Below are positions 24,299 to 32,408 of a stretch of DNA of 32,408 nucleotides, in pieces. The number at the start of each line of letters is the position of its first letter. Position 1 is the stretch's first letter. The stretch is from Bacteroidales bacterium. GTDB lineage: Bacteria > Bacteroidota > Bacteroidia > Bacteroidales > UBA7960. The translations under genes were made by a program, and so were the position numbers. The notes under the pieces were generated by a model, which saw only the letters and a list, made by a program, of their open reading frames with translations, was not told where the DNA came from and did not search any database. The stretch is taken from assembly GCA_003554665.1 (NCBI GenBank), contig PWGY01000109.1:1-32408 (forward strand), in the 5' to 3' direction.

Positions 24299-24417
24299 AG
24301 TTAAGTGAAAACCTTAGTCGTTTAAGCCCGAACAACTGCAAAACAAAATTGTTAAAACATATATTGAGTACCAATGCTTGTATTATCATATAACAATCAT
24401 TTCAAATATATATTGTA

Positions 24418-26805
24418 ATGACTAAACCCCTGTTGGCGCTTATATTAATAATATTGAGTTCTCACGGCATGGCAACATCTCAGACCGGAACCATCCGTGG
24501 ACGTGTTTTTAATGAAGAGACCAATGAAAGTCTTCCCTTTGTGAACCTGGTGATCGAGGGTACCAACATTGGGAGCACTACAGATTTGGACGGCAAGTTT
24601 CTTTTTACTGGTGTTGAGCCTGGTTTCGTTCGTTTAAGCGTGTCTGCTGTTGGCTTTGAGTCGCGCCTCAGCAATGAATTTATGGTTACCGGGAACCGCA
24701 CTGCCAATGTTGATATCGGGTTAAGGGAAAAACAGGTGGAGCTGGATGCGGTGGAGGTAAGTGTATCCCCGTTTGAAAGAAGCCTTGAAAGCCCGGTCTC
24801 TTTGCGACGTCTGGGGATAAAGGAAATTGAACGAAGTCCTGGAGGTAACCGGGATATTTCCAGGGTGATACAGGGGCTGCCCGGGGTGGCAGCAACCCCT
24901 TCTTTCAGAAATGATGTGATTGTTCGCGGTGGGGGTCCGGCCGAGAACAGCTTTTTCCTGGACGGTGTTGAAATCCCCAATATCAATCATTTTGCCACAC
25001 AGGGTGCCAGCGGTGGTCCGGTCGGAATCATTAACACGGATTTTATTCGGGAAGTGGAAATGTATTCCGGTGCATTTCCGGCCTCCCGCGGAAACGCCAT
25101 GAGTTCTGTGTTTGAATTCAGGCAGGTCAATGGCAATACCGACAGGTTAAACCTGCAGGCTACGATTGGGGCCAGTGACCTCGCGTTAACAGCCGACGGA
25201 CCAATTAGTGAAAACACCACCTTTATTGCTTCCGCCAGGCGCTCATACCTTCAGTTTTTATTCAGCGCTGTGGGCTTGCCTTTTCTTCCAACCTACAATG
25301 GCTTTCAGTTTAAAACCAACACCCGGCTTACCGAAAATTCCACCCTGAGTATCCTGGGGATTGGGGCAATAGATCAGTTTGAACTGAACCTGGATGCCGA
25401 TGAGACTGAGGAACAGCGCTATATTCTTGATTATTTGCCGGTGAATGAGCAATGGAATTATGCAATTGGTGCGGTTTACAGAAGATTCAGGAATAACGGT
25501 ACTGAAACATGGGTGCTGAGCCGGAATATGCTGAGGAATTCGGCCTTTAAATATCCGGGAAACGATGAGTCTCTCAACAAAATACTGGATTATGCTTCTG
25601 ATGAAATAGAAAACAAGTTCAGGTATGAGCGCAGACTTTCTCTGGGGCCCTACTCTGTTCAGGCGGGTGCCGGTGCTGAATATGCAAGGTTTTCCAGCGA
25701 TACCTATCAGGAAGTGTTCAGAATGGGGAGGCCGGATACCCTTTCTTTTAACTCAGCCTTTGATACGTTTAAATGGAGTTTATTTGGACAACTTACCAGA
25801 AGTGTCATGGACGACCGATTGTCTTTATCTTTTGGTCTTCGCAGTGATGCCAGCAGTTATTCAGAAAACATGTCCTCCCTTTTGGATCAGCTTTCTCCCA
25901 GGTTTTCTGCGTCCTATGCAGTCACAAATGATTTTTTTCTAAATGCAAATGCAGGAAGGTATTACCAGCTCCCTGCCTATACAACCATGGGCTTTCGCAA
26001 CAACCAGGAAATGATGGTAAACCGTGAAAACGGACTGACCTATATCAGGTCTGATCACCTCGTGGCAGGTGTGGAGGCCCTGCCCGGTTCAGAAAGCACC
26101 ATTACCCTGGAGGGATTTTATAAAACATATGAAAACTATCCTTTTTCTGTGAATGATTCTGTGGCACTGGGTAGTCAGTCTGCTGACTTTGGAATCGTTG
26201 GGGGCGAAGAGGTGATCTCCACCGGAGAGGGCCGGGCTTACGGGGCAGAGCTTTACTACCGGAACGAAAACCTTTGGAATTGGAATGTGATACTGTCTTA
26301 TACCTATGTCCGGAGGGAGTTCAAAAATTTTTCCAATGAATTTATCCCTTCGGCCTGGGACAGTCGCCATATTTTGAATGTCACCGGGTTGAGAAATCTT
26401 CCCAATAACTGGGAAATCGGGTTTAAATGGCGTTTCAGTGGCGGAGATCCTTATACCCCTTATGACCTGGAACGATCAGGCATTGTGAGTGCATGGGATG
26501 TACAGGGAATGGGTTATCTGGATTACTCCCGTTTTAACAGCAAGCGACTGCCTTCATTTCATGAATTAAATGTGCGTGTAGATAAACAGTTTTTTCTGGA
26601 TAGTTTTTCCCTGATGCTTTACCTCGACGTACAGAATATATATAATTTTCAAGCCACCCAACCTCCATACCTCATTCGCAGGGAAGATGAGGCCGGTAAC
26701 CCGATCCGGTTCGAGGAAAACGGAGCCGAGAGGTATGAGTTGAAAAAGCTGGAGAATTCAGTAGGTAGTATTTTGCCAAGCATCGGCATTATTTTTATGA
26801 TTTAG
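24418..26805 (+). CDS. TonB-dependent receptor with carboxypeptidase-regulatory-like domain
   Basis: A 795-residue outer-membrane protein. Signal peptide about 1-22, then a carboxypeptidase-regulatory-like beta-sandwich (about 24-110, TGTIRGRVFNEETNESLPFVNLVIEGTNIGSTTDLDGKF), a plug domain (about 130-235, with QGLPGVAATPSFRNDVIVRGGGPAENSFFLDGVEIPN) and a long beta-barrel ending in GSILPSIGIIFMI. It resembles Bacteroidota receptors for peptides, metals or glycans, but lacks a SusD partner next door, so the substrate cannot be named. The DUF2271-like gene starts 21 bp downstream, which suggests co-transcription. It is shorter than SusC proteins (about 1000 residues), closer to ordinary siderophore-type receptors. 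Confidence 0.93.
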   Translation: MTKPLLALILIILSSHGMATSQTGTIRGRVFNEETNESLPFVNLVIEGTNIGSTTDLDGKFLFTGVEPGFVRLSVSAVGFESRLSNEFMVTGNRTANVDIGLREKQVELDAVEVSVSPFERSLESPVSLRRLGIKEIERSPGGNRDISRVIQGLPGVAATPSFRNDVIVRGGGPAENSFFLDGVEIPNINHFATQGASGGPVGIINTDFIREVEMYSGAFPASRGNAMSSVFEFRQVNGNTDRLNLQATIGASDLALTADGPISENTTFIASARRSYLQFLFSAVGLPFLPTYNGFQFKTNTRLTENSTLSILGIGAIDQFELNLDADETEEQRYILDYLPVNEQWNYAIGAVYRRFRNNGTETWVLSRNMLRNSAFKYPGNDESLNKILDYASDEIENKFRYERRLSLGPYSVQAGAGAEYARFSSDTYQEVFRMGRPDTLSFNSAFDTFKWSLFGQLTRSVMDDRLSLSFGLRSDASSYSENMSSLLDQLSPRFSASYAVTNDFFLNANAGRYYQLPAYTTMGFRNNQEMMVNRENGLTYIRSDHLVAGVEALPGSESTITLEGFYKTYENYPFSVNDSVALGSQSADFGIVGGEEVISTGEGRAYGAELYYRNENLWNWNVILSYTYVRREFKNFSNEFIPSAWDSRHILNVTGLRNLPNNWEIGFKWRFSGGDPYTPYDLERSGIVSAWDVQGMGYLDYSRFNSKRLPSFHELNVRVDKQFFLDSFSLMLYLDVQNIYNFQATQPPYLIRREDEAGNPIRFEENGAERYELKKLENSVGSILPSIGIIFMI

Positions 26806-26826
26806 TACATTGTAAACCTTTGTTCC

Positions 26827-27615
26827 ATGCAGGTCAAAAAAACATATCGCAAGGCAGCTGCGCTTTTTGTGGTTGCGATGATTTTTGCATTGAGTCATCA
26901 CTGGCAGCAGGTTTCCGGACAGGTGTTACGGCGCCACTCAGACAGCGATGCTGATCGCATTACAAAAATATACACCCTTCAGGAGTCTCATGGTCCTGTT
27001 CTGGAAGTGGTTTTCCGTGAGGGAAAGGAACACAATCATCCTTTGATGGCTGTATGGATTGAAGACACTGCCGGGCAATATATCCGGACTTTATATGTGG
27101 CCGAATCCATTGGGCGCGGAGTTTTCCGGCATGGAGACCCGTCCGAAGGCAGGTGGAAGCCCGGACCAATAAGACGTCCTGCTGCACTACCCTACTGGGG
27201 CCATCAGCGGGGAATCAGGGCTGAAGATGGTTACTATTTGCCTACCGTTGAAAACCCCGTTCCGGATGCAATCACAGGACCTACTCCAAAAGGCAGTTTC
27301 GTACTGAATTCAAATGCCGGGCCGGATGTACCTGCAAAATTCAATGTGCTGATGGAAATCAATCAATCCTGGAACTGGAACGAATATTGGACAAACAATA
27401 AATTCCCCGGTGATGAACATTACATGACCTCCAGTCAGCCGGCTCTGGTTTACATGGCATTGGTAGATCTCTACGATGGGGTTGTTGACTATGAGCTTAC
27501 CCCGATCGGGCACAGCCACTGGTCAGGGCAAAACGGGAAACTGTATGAAGACCTGGGAACAATTACCACGGCCCTCGACATTGCCGAAACCATCATGGTT
27601 CGTTTTCCGGACTGA
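26827..27615 (+). CDS. Secreted DUF2271-like protein
   Basis: The 262-residue protein has a signal peptide or anchor (about 10-30, ending in VSGQ). A beta-rich mature part contains MAVWIEDTAGQYIRTLYV (about 75-92), RPAALPYWGHQRG and DAITGPTPKGSF (about 148-159), resembling DUF2271 periplasmic proteins (W-x-E-D-x-x-G-x-Y-x-x-T-L, then D-A-x-T-G-x-T-x-x-G). A tryptophan/asparagine-rich stretch, EINQSWNWNEYWTNNKFPGDEHY, follows. No catalytic function is known. It sits 21 bp after the TonB receptor and 78 bp before the M55 peptidase gene. DUF2271 genes are sometimes near flavin and iron reductase genes, so a metal-uptake role for the receptor is an alternative to peptide uptake. Family call moderate. 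Confidence 0.6.
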   Translation: MQVKKTYRKAAALFVVAMIFALSHHWQQVSGQVLRRHSDSDADRITKIYTLQESHGPVLEVVFREGKEHNHPLMAVWIEDTAGQYIRTLYVAESIGRGVFRHGDPSEGRWKPGPIRRPAALPYWGHQRGIRAEDGYYLPTVENPVPDAITGPTPKGSFVLNSNAGPDVPAKFNVLMEINQSWNWNEYWTNNKFPGDEHYMTSSQPALVYMALVDLYDGVVDYELTPIGHSHWSGQNGKLYEDLGTITTALDIAETIMVRFPD

Positions 27616-27693
27616 CAGCCGCTGAAAAGGCTGGAATGTTCATTTATTATGCTTTTCTTTGTAATTTAAATTATTTCACCAAATCAAAAGCAC

Positions 27694-28596
27694 ATGAACC
27701 GTCCGGGATTTTCTTTTGCAGCATTGCTTTTTGCAAGTCTGTTTTTTTTACAGTTTAATGCATCTGCCTCTGATCAGTTAAGGGTTTACATTTCTGTTGA
27801 TATGGAAGGAATTGCAGGGGTTGTTGACTCCGAGCAGGTACGGGCCGGTGGCCAGGATTATCAGCTGGCCAGACAATGGACAACCAGTGAAGCCAATGCC
27901 GCCATCCAGGGAGCTTTCGATGCAGGTGCCACCGAAGTGCTCGTAAACGACTCTCATGGGGGGATGCGAAACATTATTGCTTCTGACCTGCATCCGGAAG
28001 CGCGATTGATTACCGGCAGTCCCAAACCTCTGAGTATGATGGAAGGCCTTGACGAATCATTCGATGCTGTTATTTTTATCGGATATCATACCAAAGCCGG
28101 TTCTTTTGACGGAGTTCTGGATCACACCTATTCAAGTGCATCGGTATTTTCACTGAAAGTAAATGATACAGAAATGGGTGAAGCCGAAGTCAACTCGCTC
28201 ATTGCAGGTTATTTTGGTGTTCCCGTTGTAATGGTTGCCGGCGACAGGAATTTTTGTGAGCAGGCCAGAGAGATGATAGGAGACCACCTTGTAACTGCTG
28301 CAGTCAAAGAAGGAATTGGCAGAACGGCCGCAAACACGCTGGTGCCCGAAAAGGCCGCTGATCTGGTCCGTTCAAAAACCGTTGAGGCGTTGAATGGACT
28401 GGACAATGCGCAGGTGCGTCAACCTGCCTCCCCTGCTGTTTTTGAGGTAACCTTCCTTTATAGTTCGCAGGCTGAAGCAGCTGAATTAATCCCTGATGTT
28501 AAACGGACAGGCCCCAGGAGTGTAGAGTTCTCCAGAGATGATTTTATTGAAGCTTTTAAACTTTTCAGGGCTGTGTTACTGGTTGCCAGAAACTAA
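27694..28596 (+). CDS. M55-family D-aminopeptidase (DppA-like), exported
   Basis: A 300-residue protein. DppA cleaves N-terminal D-amino acids, notably D-Ala, from peptides. Metal ligands are Asp36 and Glu38 in SVDMEG, His88 in NDSHGG, His132 in GYH and Glu163 in GEAEVN; His144 in VLDHTYS is the likely catalytic residue. The first three spacings equal those of B. subtilis DppA (Asp8, His60, His104). Unlike cytoplasmic DppA it has a signal peptide (about 1-26, ending in ASAS), so it acts in the periplasm. It lies 78 bp after the DUF2271-like gene; a CAGCC/GGCTG hairpin at 27616-27633 lacks a T-run, so this is not a clear operon break. The M20 gene follows. Confidence 0.9.
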   Translation: MNRPGFSFAALLFASLFFLQFNASASDQLRVYISVDMEGIAGVVDSEQVRAGGQDYQLARQWTTSEANAAIQGAFDAGATEVLVNDSHGGMRNIIASDLHPEARLITGSPKPLSMMEGLDESFDAVIFIGYHTKAGSFDGVLDHTYSSASVFSLKVNDTEMGEAEVNSLIAGYFGVPVVMVAGDRNFCEQAREMIGDHLVTAAVKEGIGRTAANTLVPEKAADLVRSKTVEALNGLDNAQVRQPASPAVFEVTFLYSSQAEAAELIPDVKRTGPRSVEFSRDDFIEAFKLFRAVLLVARN

Positions 28597-28650
28597 CCTT
28601 GTGCATCAGTTATTTACCGGAACATTATAAATCTGGACAAATCTCACAAT

Positions 28651-29811
28651 ATGTCATCTGTGATCTCTGAAGAGTGCCTGGAAAAGGCCATTCAACTCAG
28701 AAAAAGCCTGCACCGTTATCCCGAACTTTCCGGTGAGGAAAAACAGACCGCCACGCGGATCAAAAAATTTCTTGCCGGCCAAAATCCGGACGAGATCATT
28801 GAAGGACTTGGGGGGCATGGTCTTGCTGCTGTTTATGACTCAGGTAATAAAGGACCCACCCTGCTGTTTCGTGCTGATCTTGATGCACTCCCCATCGAAG
28901 AGGTCAATGGTTTTGCCCACCGGAGTCAACACTACGGGGTGTCTCATAAATGCGGTCATGACGGTCATATGGCTGTTCTTGGCGGGCTCGCCTCTGTACT
29001 CAGAGTAAAAAAGCCCAATAAAGGGCGGGTGATCCTGCTTTTTCAACCTGAAGAGGAAAACGGTCAGGGAGCCGCCAGGGTGATTCAGGATGAAAAATTC
29101 AAAACCATCAAACCCGATTATGTTTTTGCATTCCATAATCTTCCCGGTTTTGAGAAAAAACAGGTTGTCCTCAGAGAAGGTCCTTTTGCTGCTGCGTCCA
29201 AAGGGATGATCATCCAAATGGAGGGTAAATCCTCTCATGCTGCCCACCCTGAGCAGGGAAACAGCCCCGTACATATGCTGACTCACCTCATCAGTAAACT
29301 GGTTGCCATCCCCGAAAAAAAGAAAACATTTGAAGATTTCACCCTTCTTACCATTATCCATACCAAACTTGGAGAGGTGGCCTTTGGCACCAATCCGGGG
29401 AAAGCAATGCTGATGGCTACCCTTCGTACATATCTTGACAGGGATATGGATCAGCTGACAAAAAAGGCTGAAGAATATACAGAAAACCTGGGTAAAAAAT
29501 ACGATATTGCAACCAGGATCAGTTATACAGAGGTTTTTCCGGCCACGGTCAATCACCCGGAAGTATCAGAGATCCTTCGCAATGCAGTTACCAGTTCCCG
29601 GGCTGACTATCTGGAAGCTCCCGAAACTTTTCGCTGGTCTGAAGATTTCGGACATTTCACGGCCAGGTTCAGGGGAGCCCTTTTTGGAATCGGGTCAGGA
29701 AAAAGTCATCCCAGCCTGCATAATCATGATTATGACTTTCCTGATGAAATAATTGAAACAGGTATCCGGATGTTTTATCATATAGCGGACCAAATCGTCA
29801 AATTAGACTAA
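28651..29811 (+). CDS. M20D-family amidohydrolase (hippurate/IAA-amino-acid hydrolase-like)
   Basis: A 386-residue metallo-amidohydrolase without a signal peptide, so cytoplasmic. Family motifs: HRYPELSGEE (21-30), RADLDALPIEE, metal ligands Cys101 and His103 in KCGHDGHM, Glu135/Glu136 in FQPEEE, His162 in FAFHN, a dimerisation domain with SSHAAHPEQG, and a final His in SLHNHDY near the C-terminus. M20D enzymes hydrolyse N-acyl or amide-linked amino acids, such as N-acetyl amino acids or hippurate; the substrate is not defined. The use of Cys as a metal ligand is the M20D form. It follows the M55 gene by 54 bp and precedes alr by 3 bp, indicating one operon. Confidence 0.93.
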   Translation: MSSVISEECLEKAIQLRKSLHRYPELSGEEKQTATRIKKFLAGQNPDEIIEGLGGHGLAAVYDSGNKGPTLLFRADLDALPIEEVNGFAHRSQHYGVSHKCGHDGHMAVLGGLASVLRVKKPNKGRVILLFQPEEENGQGAARVIQDEKFKTIKPDYVFAFHNLPGFEKKQVVLREGPFAAASKGMIIQMEGKSSHAAHPEQGNSPVHMLTHLISKLVAIPEKKKTFEDFTLLTIIHTKLGEVAFGTNPGKAMLMATLRTYLDRDMDQLTKKAEEYTENLGKKYDIATRISYTEVFPATVNHPEVSEILRNAVTSSRADYLEAPETFRWSEDFGHFTARFRGALFGIGSGKSHPSLHNHDYDFPDEIIETGIRMFYHIADQIVKLD

Positions 29812-29814
29812 AAA

Positions 29815-30966
29815 ATGTTCAATACCTCCTACATCGAAATCAGTCGTAAAGCGTATAAAAACAATATCCGTTACCTGAAGAATATTATTGGCAAGGATAC
29901 CATTTTTTCTTCAGTGATCAAGGGGAATGCCTATGGCCACGGTTTGGAGAATGTTATTCCCTTGGCTGAAGATGCAGGGATCAGCCATTTTTCAGTGTTT
30001 TCCGCCAAAGAAGCCAACGACGCCCTGAAAGTAATGGGGCCCCACAGTCAGATTATGATCATGGGGGTACTGGATGATGCGGAAATTGAATGGGCCATTA
30101 AAAACGATATTCAGTTTTTTGTTTTTGACATGGACCGCCTTCGCGTGGCTGTAGAAACTGCAAGATTACTTAAAAAAAAGGCCAGGTTGCATATTGAAGT
30201 GGAAACCGGTTTTCACCGAACCGGTTTTGAGTACAGTCAGGTTAAGGAACTTGTGGCCTTTCTGAAGCAAGAAAGGGAGCATTTCTTTTTTGAAGGGCTC
30301 TGTACCCATTATGCAGGTGCGGAAAGTCTGTCCAATTATTTGCGCATCCGCAATCAGATTATGCTTTACCGTAAATTCAACAGGTATTTTACCAGGCATA
30401 ACCTCATCCCCCGGTTGCGCCATACAGCCTGTTCGGCTGCTGCCCTGATCTATCCGAATACGATCATGGACATGGTGCGCTTCGGCATCTCACAATATGG
30501 GTTCTGGCCCAGTCCGGAAACCCATATGTTTAGGTTCCGGAAAGATGTCAAAGATGCCAATCCCCTGAAAAGGATGCTCTCCTGGAAGTCAAAAGTGATG
30601 GTGGTTAAAACCGTTGAGGAAGGGCAGTTCATTGGTTACGGCAGCTCCTTTCTGGCCAATAAACGACTGAAGATTGCTATTATTCCGGTGGGCTATGCCA
30701 ATGGATTCAGCAGGGCTCTGAGCAATACCGGCCGTGTGCTGATCCGGGGCCGGAGGGTTCCTGTGATCGGCACAGTCACAATGAATACAATGACCGTTAA
30801 CGTCACCGACATTCCCAATGTGGAAAGGGGTGATGAAGTGGTCATCATTGGCAAACAAAAACGCATGAGCATCAGCATCTCCTCTTTTTGCGAGATGAGT
30901 GATCAGCTCAATTATCAGCTTTTGACCCGCCTTCCTCCCGATATTCCGAGATTTATTGTAAAATAA
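29815..30966 (+). CDS. alr: Alanine racemase, non-canonical active-site variant
   Basis: A 383-residue PLP enzyme interconverting L- and D-alanine. PLP lysine is Lys36 in SVIKGNAYGHG; the opposite-face catalytic tyrosine is Tyr275 in IGYGSSF; Arg222 in MVRFGI is the pyridine-nitrogen contact. Two positions differ from Geobacillus Alr: Glu128 replaces the carbamylated Lys129 (HIEVETG versus HLKMDTG), and Asn324 replaces Asp313 (GTVTMNT versus GRICMDQ). The overall fold and length are normal. Many Bacteroidota fuse Alr to MurF; this one is free-standing and lies between an amidohydrolase and a threonine aldolase, so a catabolic or broad-specificity racemase is possible. Identity as a fold-III Alr is strong; substrate less so. 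Confidence 0.88.
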   Translation: MFNTSYIEISRKAYKNNIRYLKNIIGKDTIFSSVIKGNAYGHGLENVIPLAEDAGISHFSVFSAKEANDALKVMGPHSQIMIMGVLDDAEIEWAIKNDIQFFVFDMDRLRVAVETARLLKKKARLHIEVETGFHRTGFEYSQVKELVAFLKQEREHFFFEGLCTHYAGAESLSNYLRIRNQIMLYRKFNRYFTRHNLIPRLRHTACSAAALIYPNTIMDMVRFGISQYGFWPSPETHMFRFRKDVKDANPLKRMLSWKSKVMVVKTVEEGQFIGYGSSFLANKRLKIAIIPVGYANGFSRALSNTGRVLIRGRRVPVIGTVTMNTMTVNVTDIPNVERGDEVVIIGKQKRMSISISSFCEMSDQLNYQLLTRLPPDIPRFIVK

Positions 30967-30985
30967 ACATATTAATTCAGTTTAC

Positions 30986-32020
30986 ATGTGCTCATTAAAA
31001 AGTTTTGCAAGCGACAACAACGCTCCGGTGCATGATGCAGTGGTGCGGGCCATTATAGAAGCCAATCAGGGTGATGCCATCGGATATGGTGATGATATTC
31101 ATACACTGGAAGCAGAAAAATTGTTCCGCAAACATTTCGGGGTCAATGCAAAGGTTTTTCCTGTACTGACCGGTACCGGTGCCAATGTGGCTGCACTCGG
31201 ACACATTGCCCGCCCTTACCAGGCCGTGGTTTGCGCCGACAAGGCACATCTTGAGAATGATGAATGCGGAGCACCGGAAAAAGGTACCGGGTGTAAACTT
31301 CTGACCCTGCCGGCCCCGGACGGAAAAATCAATTCCGGAAAGATCATGCCCTTGCTGAAGTCCGTCGGATTCCAGCATCATGTGCAGCCCAAAGTAATTT
31401 CCCTGACCCAGTCTACGGAAATGGGGACTGTGTATCAACCCGGGGAGCTTAAGGAAATTTCTGCTTTTGCCAGGGAACACGGGCTTTACCTTCATTTGGA
31501 CGGAGCCCGTTTGGCAAATGCCGCTGCTGCGCTGGATTTGTCACTGGCAGCACTCACCTCTGATGCGGGGATTGATGTGCTCTCCTTTGGAGGCACAAAA
31601 AATGGTGCCATGGCCGCTGAGGCCGTGGTTTTTCTGAACCCTGAACTTGCAGAGGGATTTGAATATACGAGGAAACAATCTATGCAGCTTGCTTCCAAAA
31701 TGCGATTTATCAGTGCGCAATTCAATGCCCTGCTTTCGGACGACCTCTGGCTGATCAATGCCAGGCATGCCAATAACATGGCTGCCATCCTGTCGGAAAA
31801 GGCCGGCAACATCAGCGGGGTAACAATTACCCAGAAGGTTGAAACCAACGCCGTTTTTGCCTCGCTGCCGGCCAGCGCCATAGAAAAACTTCAGCGCCAG
31901 TATTATTTTTATACATGGGATGCGGAGAAAAACGAAGTCAGGTGGATGACCAGTTACAAAACATCAGAAAATGACGTTGATGATTTTGTGTCGGCCATCA
32001 GGGTCGCCATGAAAGCATAG
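30986..32020 (+). CDS. Low-specificity L-threonine aldolase (beta-eliminating lyase family)
   Basis: A 344-residue PLP enzyme. It cleaves L-threonine or L-allo-threonine to glycine and acetaldehyde. The PLP lysine is Lys205 in SFGGTKNGAM; upstream it has GTGANVAAL (phosphate-binding), HLENDECGAPE and LHLDGARLANA, all typical of the bacterial beta-eliminating lyase/aldolase group. A closely related group acts on other beta-hydroxy amino acids, and a role on allo- or D-configured products fits the neighbouring racemase. It starts 19 bp after alr and ends 5 bp from the convergent prmC stop, with no terminator visible between them. Confidence 0.9.
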   Translation: MCSLKSFASDNNAPVHDAVVRAIIEANQGDAIGYGDDIHTLEAEKLFRKHFGVNAKVFPVLTGTGANVAALGHIARPYQAVVCADKAHLENDECGAPEKGTGCKLLTLPAPDGKINSGKIMPLLKSVGFQHHVQPKVISLTQSTEMGTVYQPGELKEISAFAREHGLYLHLDGARLANAAAALDLSLAALTSDAGIDVLSFGGTKNGAMAAEAVVFLNPELAEGFEYTRKQSMQLASKMRFISAQFNALLSDDLWLINARHANNMAAILSEKAGNISGVTITQKVETNAVFASLPASAIEKLQRQYYFYTWDAEKNEVRWMTSYKTSENDVDDFVSAIRVAMKA

Positions 32021-32025
32021 TTCTT

Positions 32026-32408
32026 TTATTCTGCCGGTTTCCGGGCACGAATAAAACGATTTTTATCGTGAATATCGCGCCGGTGTTCAATGTTGGTAAA
32101 CCCCCGTTTATTGAATAGTATTCCGGTTTCAACCGAAAGGTTCTCATTGATCTCCAGGAAAATCCAGCTTCCTGGTGAAAGCCAGTCATATGCTTTTTCT
32201 GCAATAATCCTGTAAAAGATCAGCGGGTCATTGTCCGGAACAAAAAGCGCTTCATCGGGCTCATATTCCAGTACATTGGGCTGCATCCGGGTTTTGTCAG
32301 CCTGGGTGACATAAGGTGGATTGCTTACGATGCACTCCAGGGAGGAAGATAAAATGTGGGGGGTATCCTTCTCCAGTATATCACAGTGCAACAACTCTAT
32401 ACTAACAT
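32026..32408 (-). CDS. prmC: Peptide chain release factor N5-glutamine methyltransferase PrmC, C-terminal part (cut by window edge)
   Basis: The minus-strand frame is open through the right edge and its start lies outside; the last residues read inward from the edge are VSIELLHCDILE. About 127 residues are visible. The motif NPPY (codons 32311-32322) is the catalytic motif of glutamine-N5 methyltransferases that methylate the GGQ of release factors RF1 and RF2. It is followed by YEPDEALFVPDNDPLIFYR, LSPGSWIFLEI and GFTNIEHRRDIHDKNRFIRARK, matching the end of PrmC/HemK. It is convergent with the threonine aldolase gene, with a 5-bp gap. Confidence 0.92.
   Translation of the reverse strand, partial: VSIELLHCDILEKDTPHILSSSLECIVSNPPYVTQADKTRMQPNVLEYEPDEALFVPDNDPLIFYRIIAEKAYDWLSPGSWIFLEINENLSVETGILFNKRGFTNIEHRRDIHDKNRFIRARKPAE

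Noticed and set aside
24418..26805. SusC-type receptor with SusD partner
   Set aside because: The receptor is shorter than SusC proteins and no SusD-like lipoprotein gene is adjacent.
27616..27633. CAGCC/GGCTG hairpin as a terminator between the DUF2271-like and M55 genes
   Set aside because: The stem has only five pairs and no T-run follows, so it is not supported as a terminator.
28840..29556. A 238-codon leftward open frame
   Set aside because: It lies antisense inside the M20 amidohydrolase, whose metal ligands and motifs prove the rightward frame.

Overview
The window looks like chromosomal DNA of a member of the Bacteroidota, probably class Bacteroidia. Four things point there: several promoters of the Bacteroidota form TTG-N17-21-TAnnTTTG; a Bat-type moxR/DUF58 operon; the block bamD-rpoZ-coaBC-DUF4835-recN-fabI, with the divergent omega subunit of this phylum; and a TonB-dependent receptor with an N-terminal carboxypeptidase-regulatory-like domain. 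The order within the class (a Marinilabiliales/Bacteroidales-like bacterium) is only a guess. I see no rRNA, tRNA, CRISPR array, insertion sequence or phage gene. All full-length genes appear intact; two are cut by the window edges.

Left part (1-6.9 kb). A leftward moxR-DUF58-BatD-like-BatA operon (BatA only as its first codons) is divergent from a rightward operon. That operon encodes an ABC ATPase, its permease, a short YtrA-type GntR regulator, a membrane-anchored DUF2807 protein and an FkbM-type methyltransferase. The shared 239-bp spacer carries a promoter for each side, an 11-bp perfect inverted repeat, and a 6-bp palindrome overlapping the ABC promoter that is a good candidate operator for the GntR protein.

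Middle (6.9-17.4 kb). A bidirectional terminator is followed by a leftward acidic TPR lipoprotein and gyrA. The rightward clpC is divergent from gyrA and ends at a second bidirectional terminator. On the other side of that terminator is a leftward etfB-etfA-acyl-CoA dehydrogenase operon. The ETF carries a motif typical of anaerobic, electron-bifurcating ETFs.

Right-middle (17.4-24.2 kb). The leftward housekeeping series bamD, rpoZ, coaBC, DUF4835, recN, fabI combines outer-membrane assembly, transcription, CoA synthesis, DNA repair and fatty-acid synthesis. bamD has a promoter, recN probably has its own, and coaBC has a stem-loop just before its start codon. A LiaF-like membrane protein lies upstream of the series.

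Right part (24.4-32.0 kb). A rightward series encodes a TonB-dependent receptor, a DUF2271-like secreted protein, an M55 (DppA-type) D-aminopeptidase with signal peptide, an M20D amidohydrolase, a non-canonical alanine racemase and a low-specificity threonine aldolase. Together they suggest uptake and breakdown of peptides or amino-acid conjugates, including D-residues; this is an inference from co-location. The window ends in a convergent, partial prmC.
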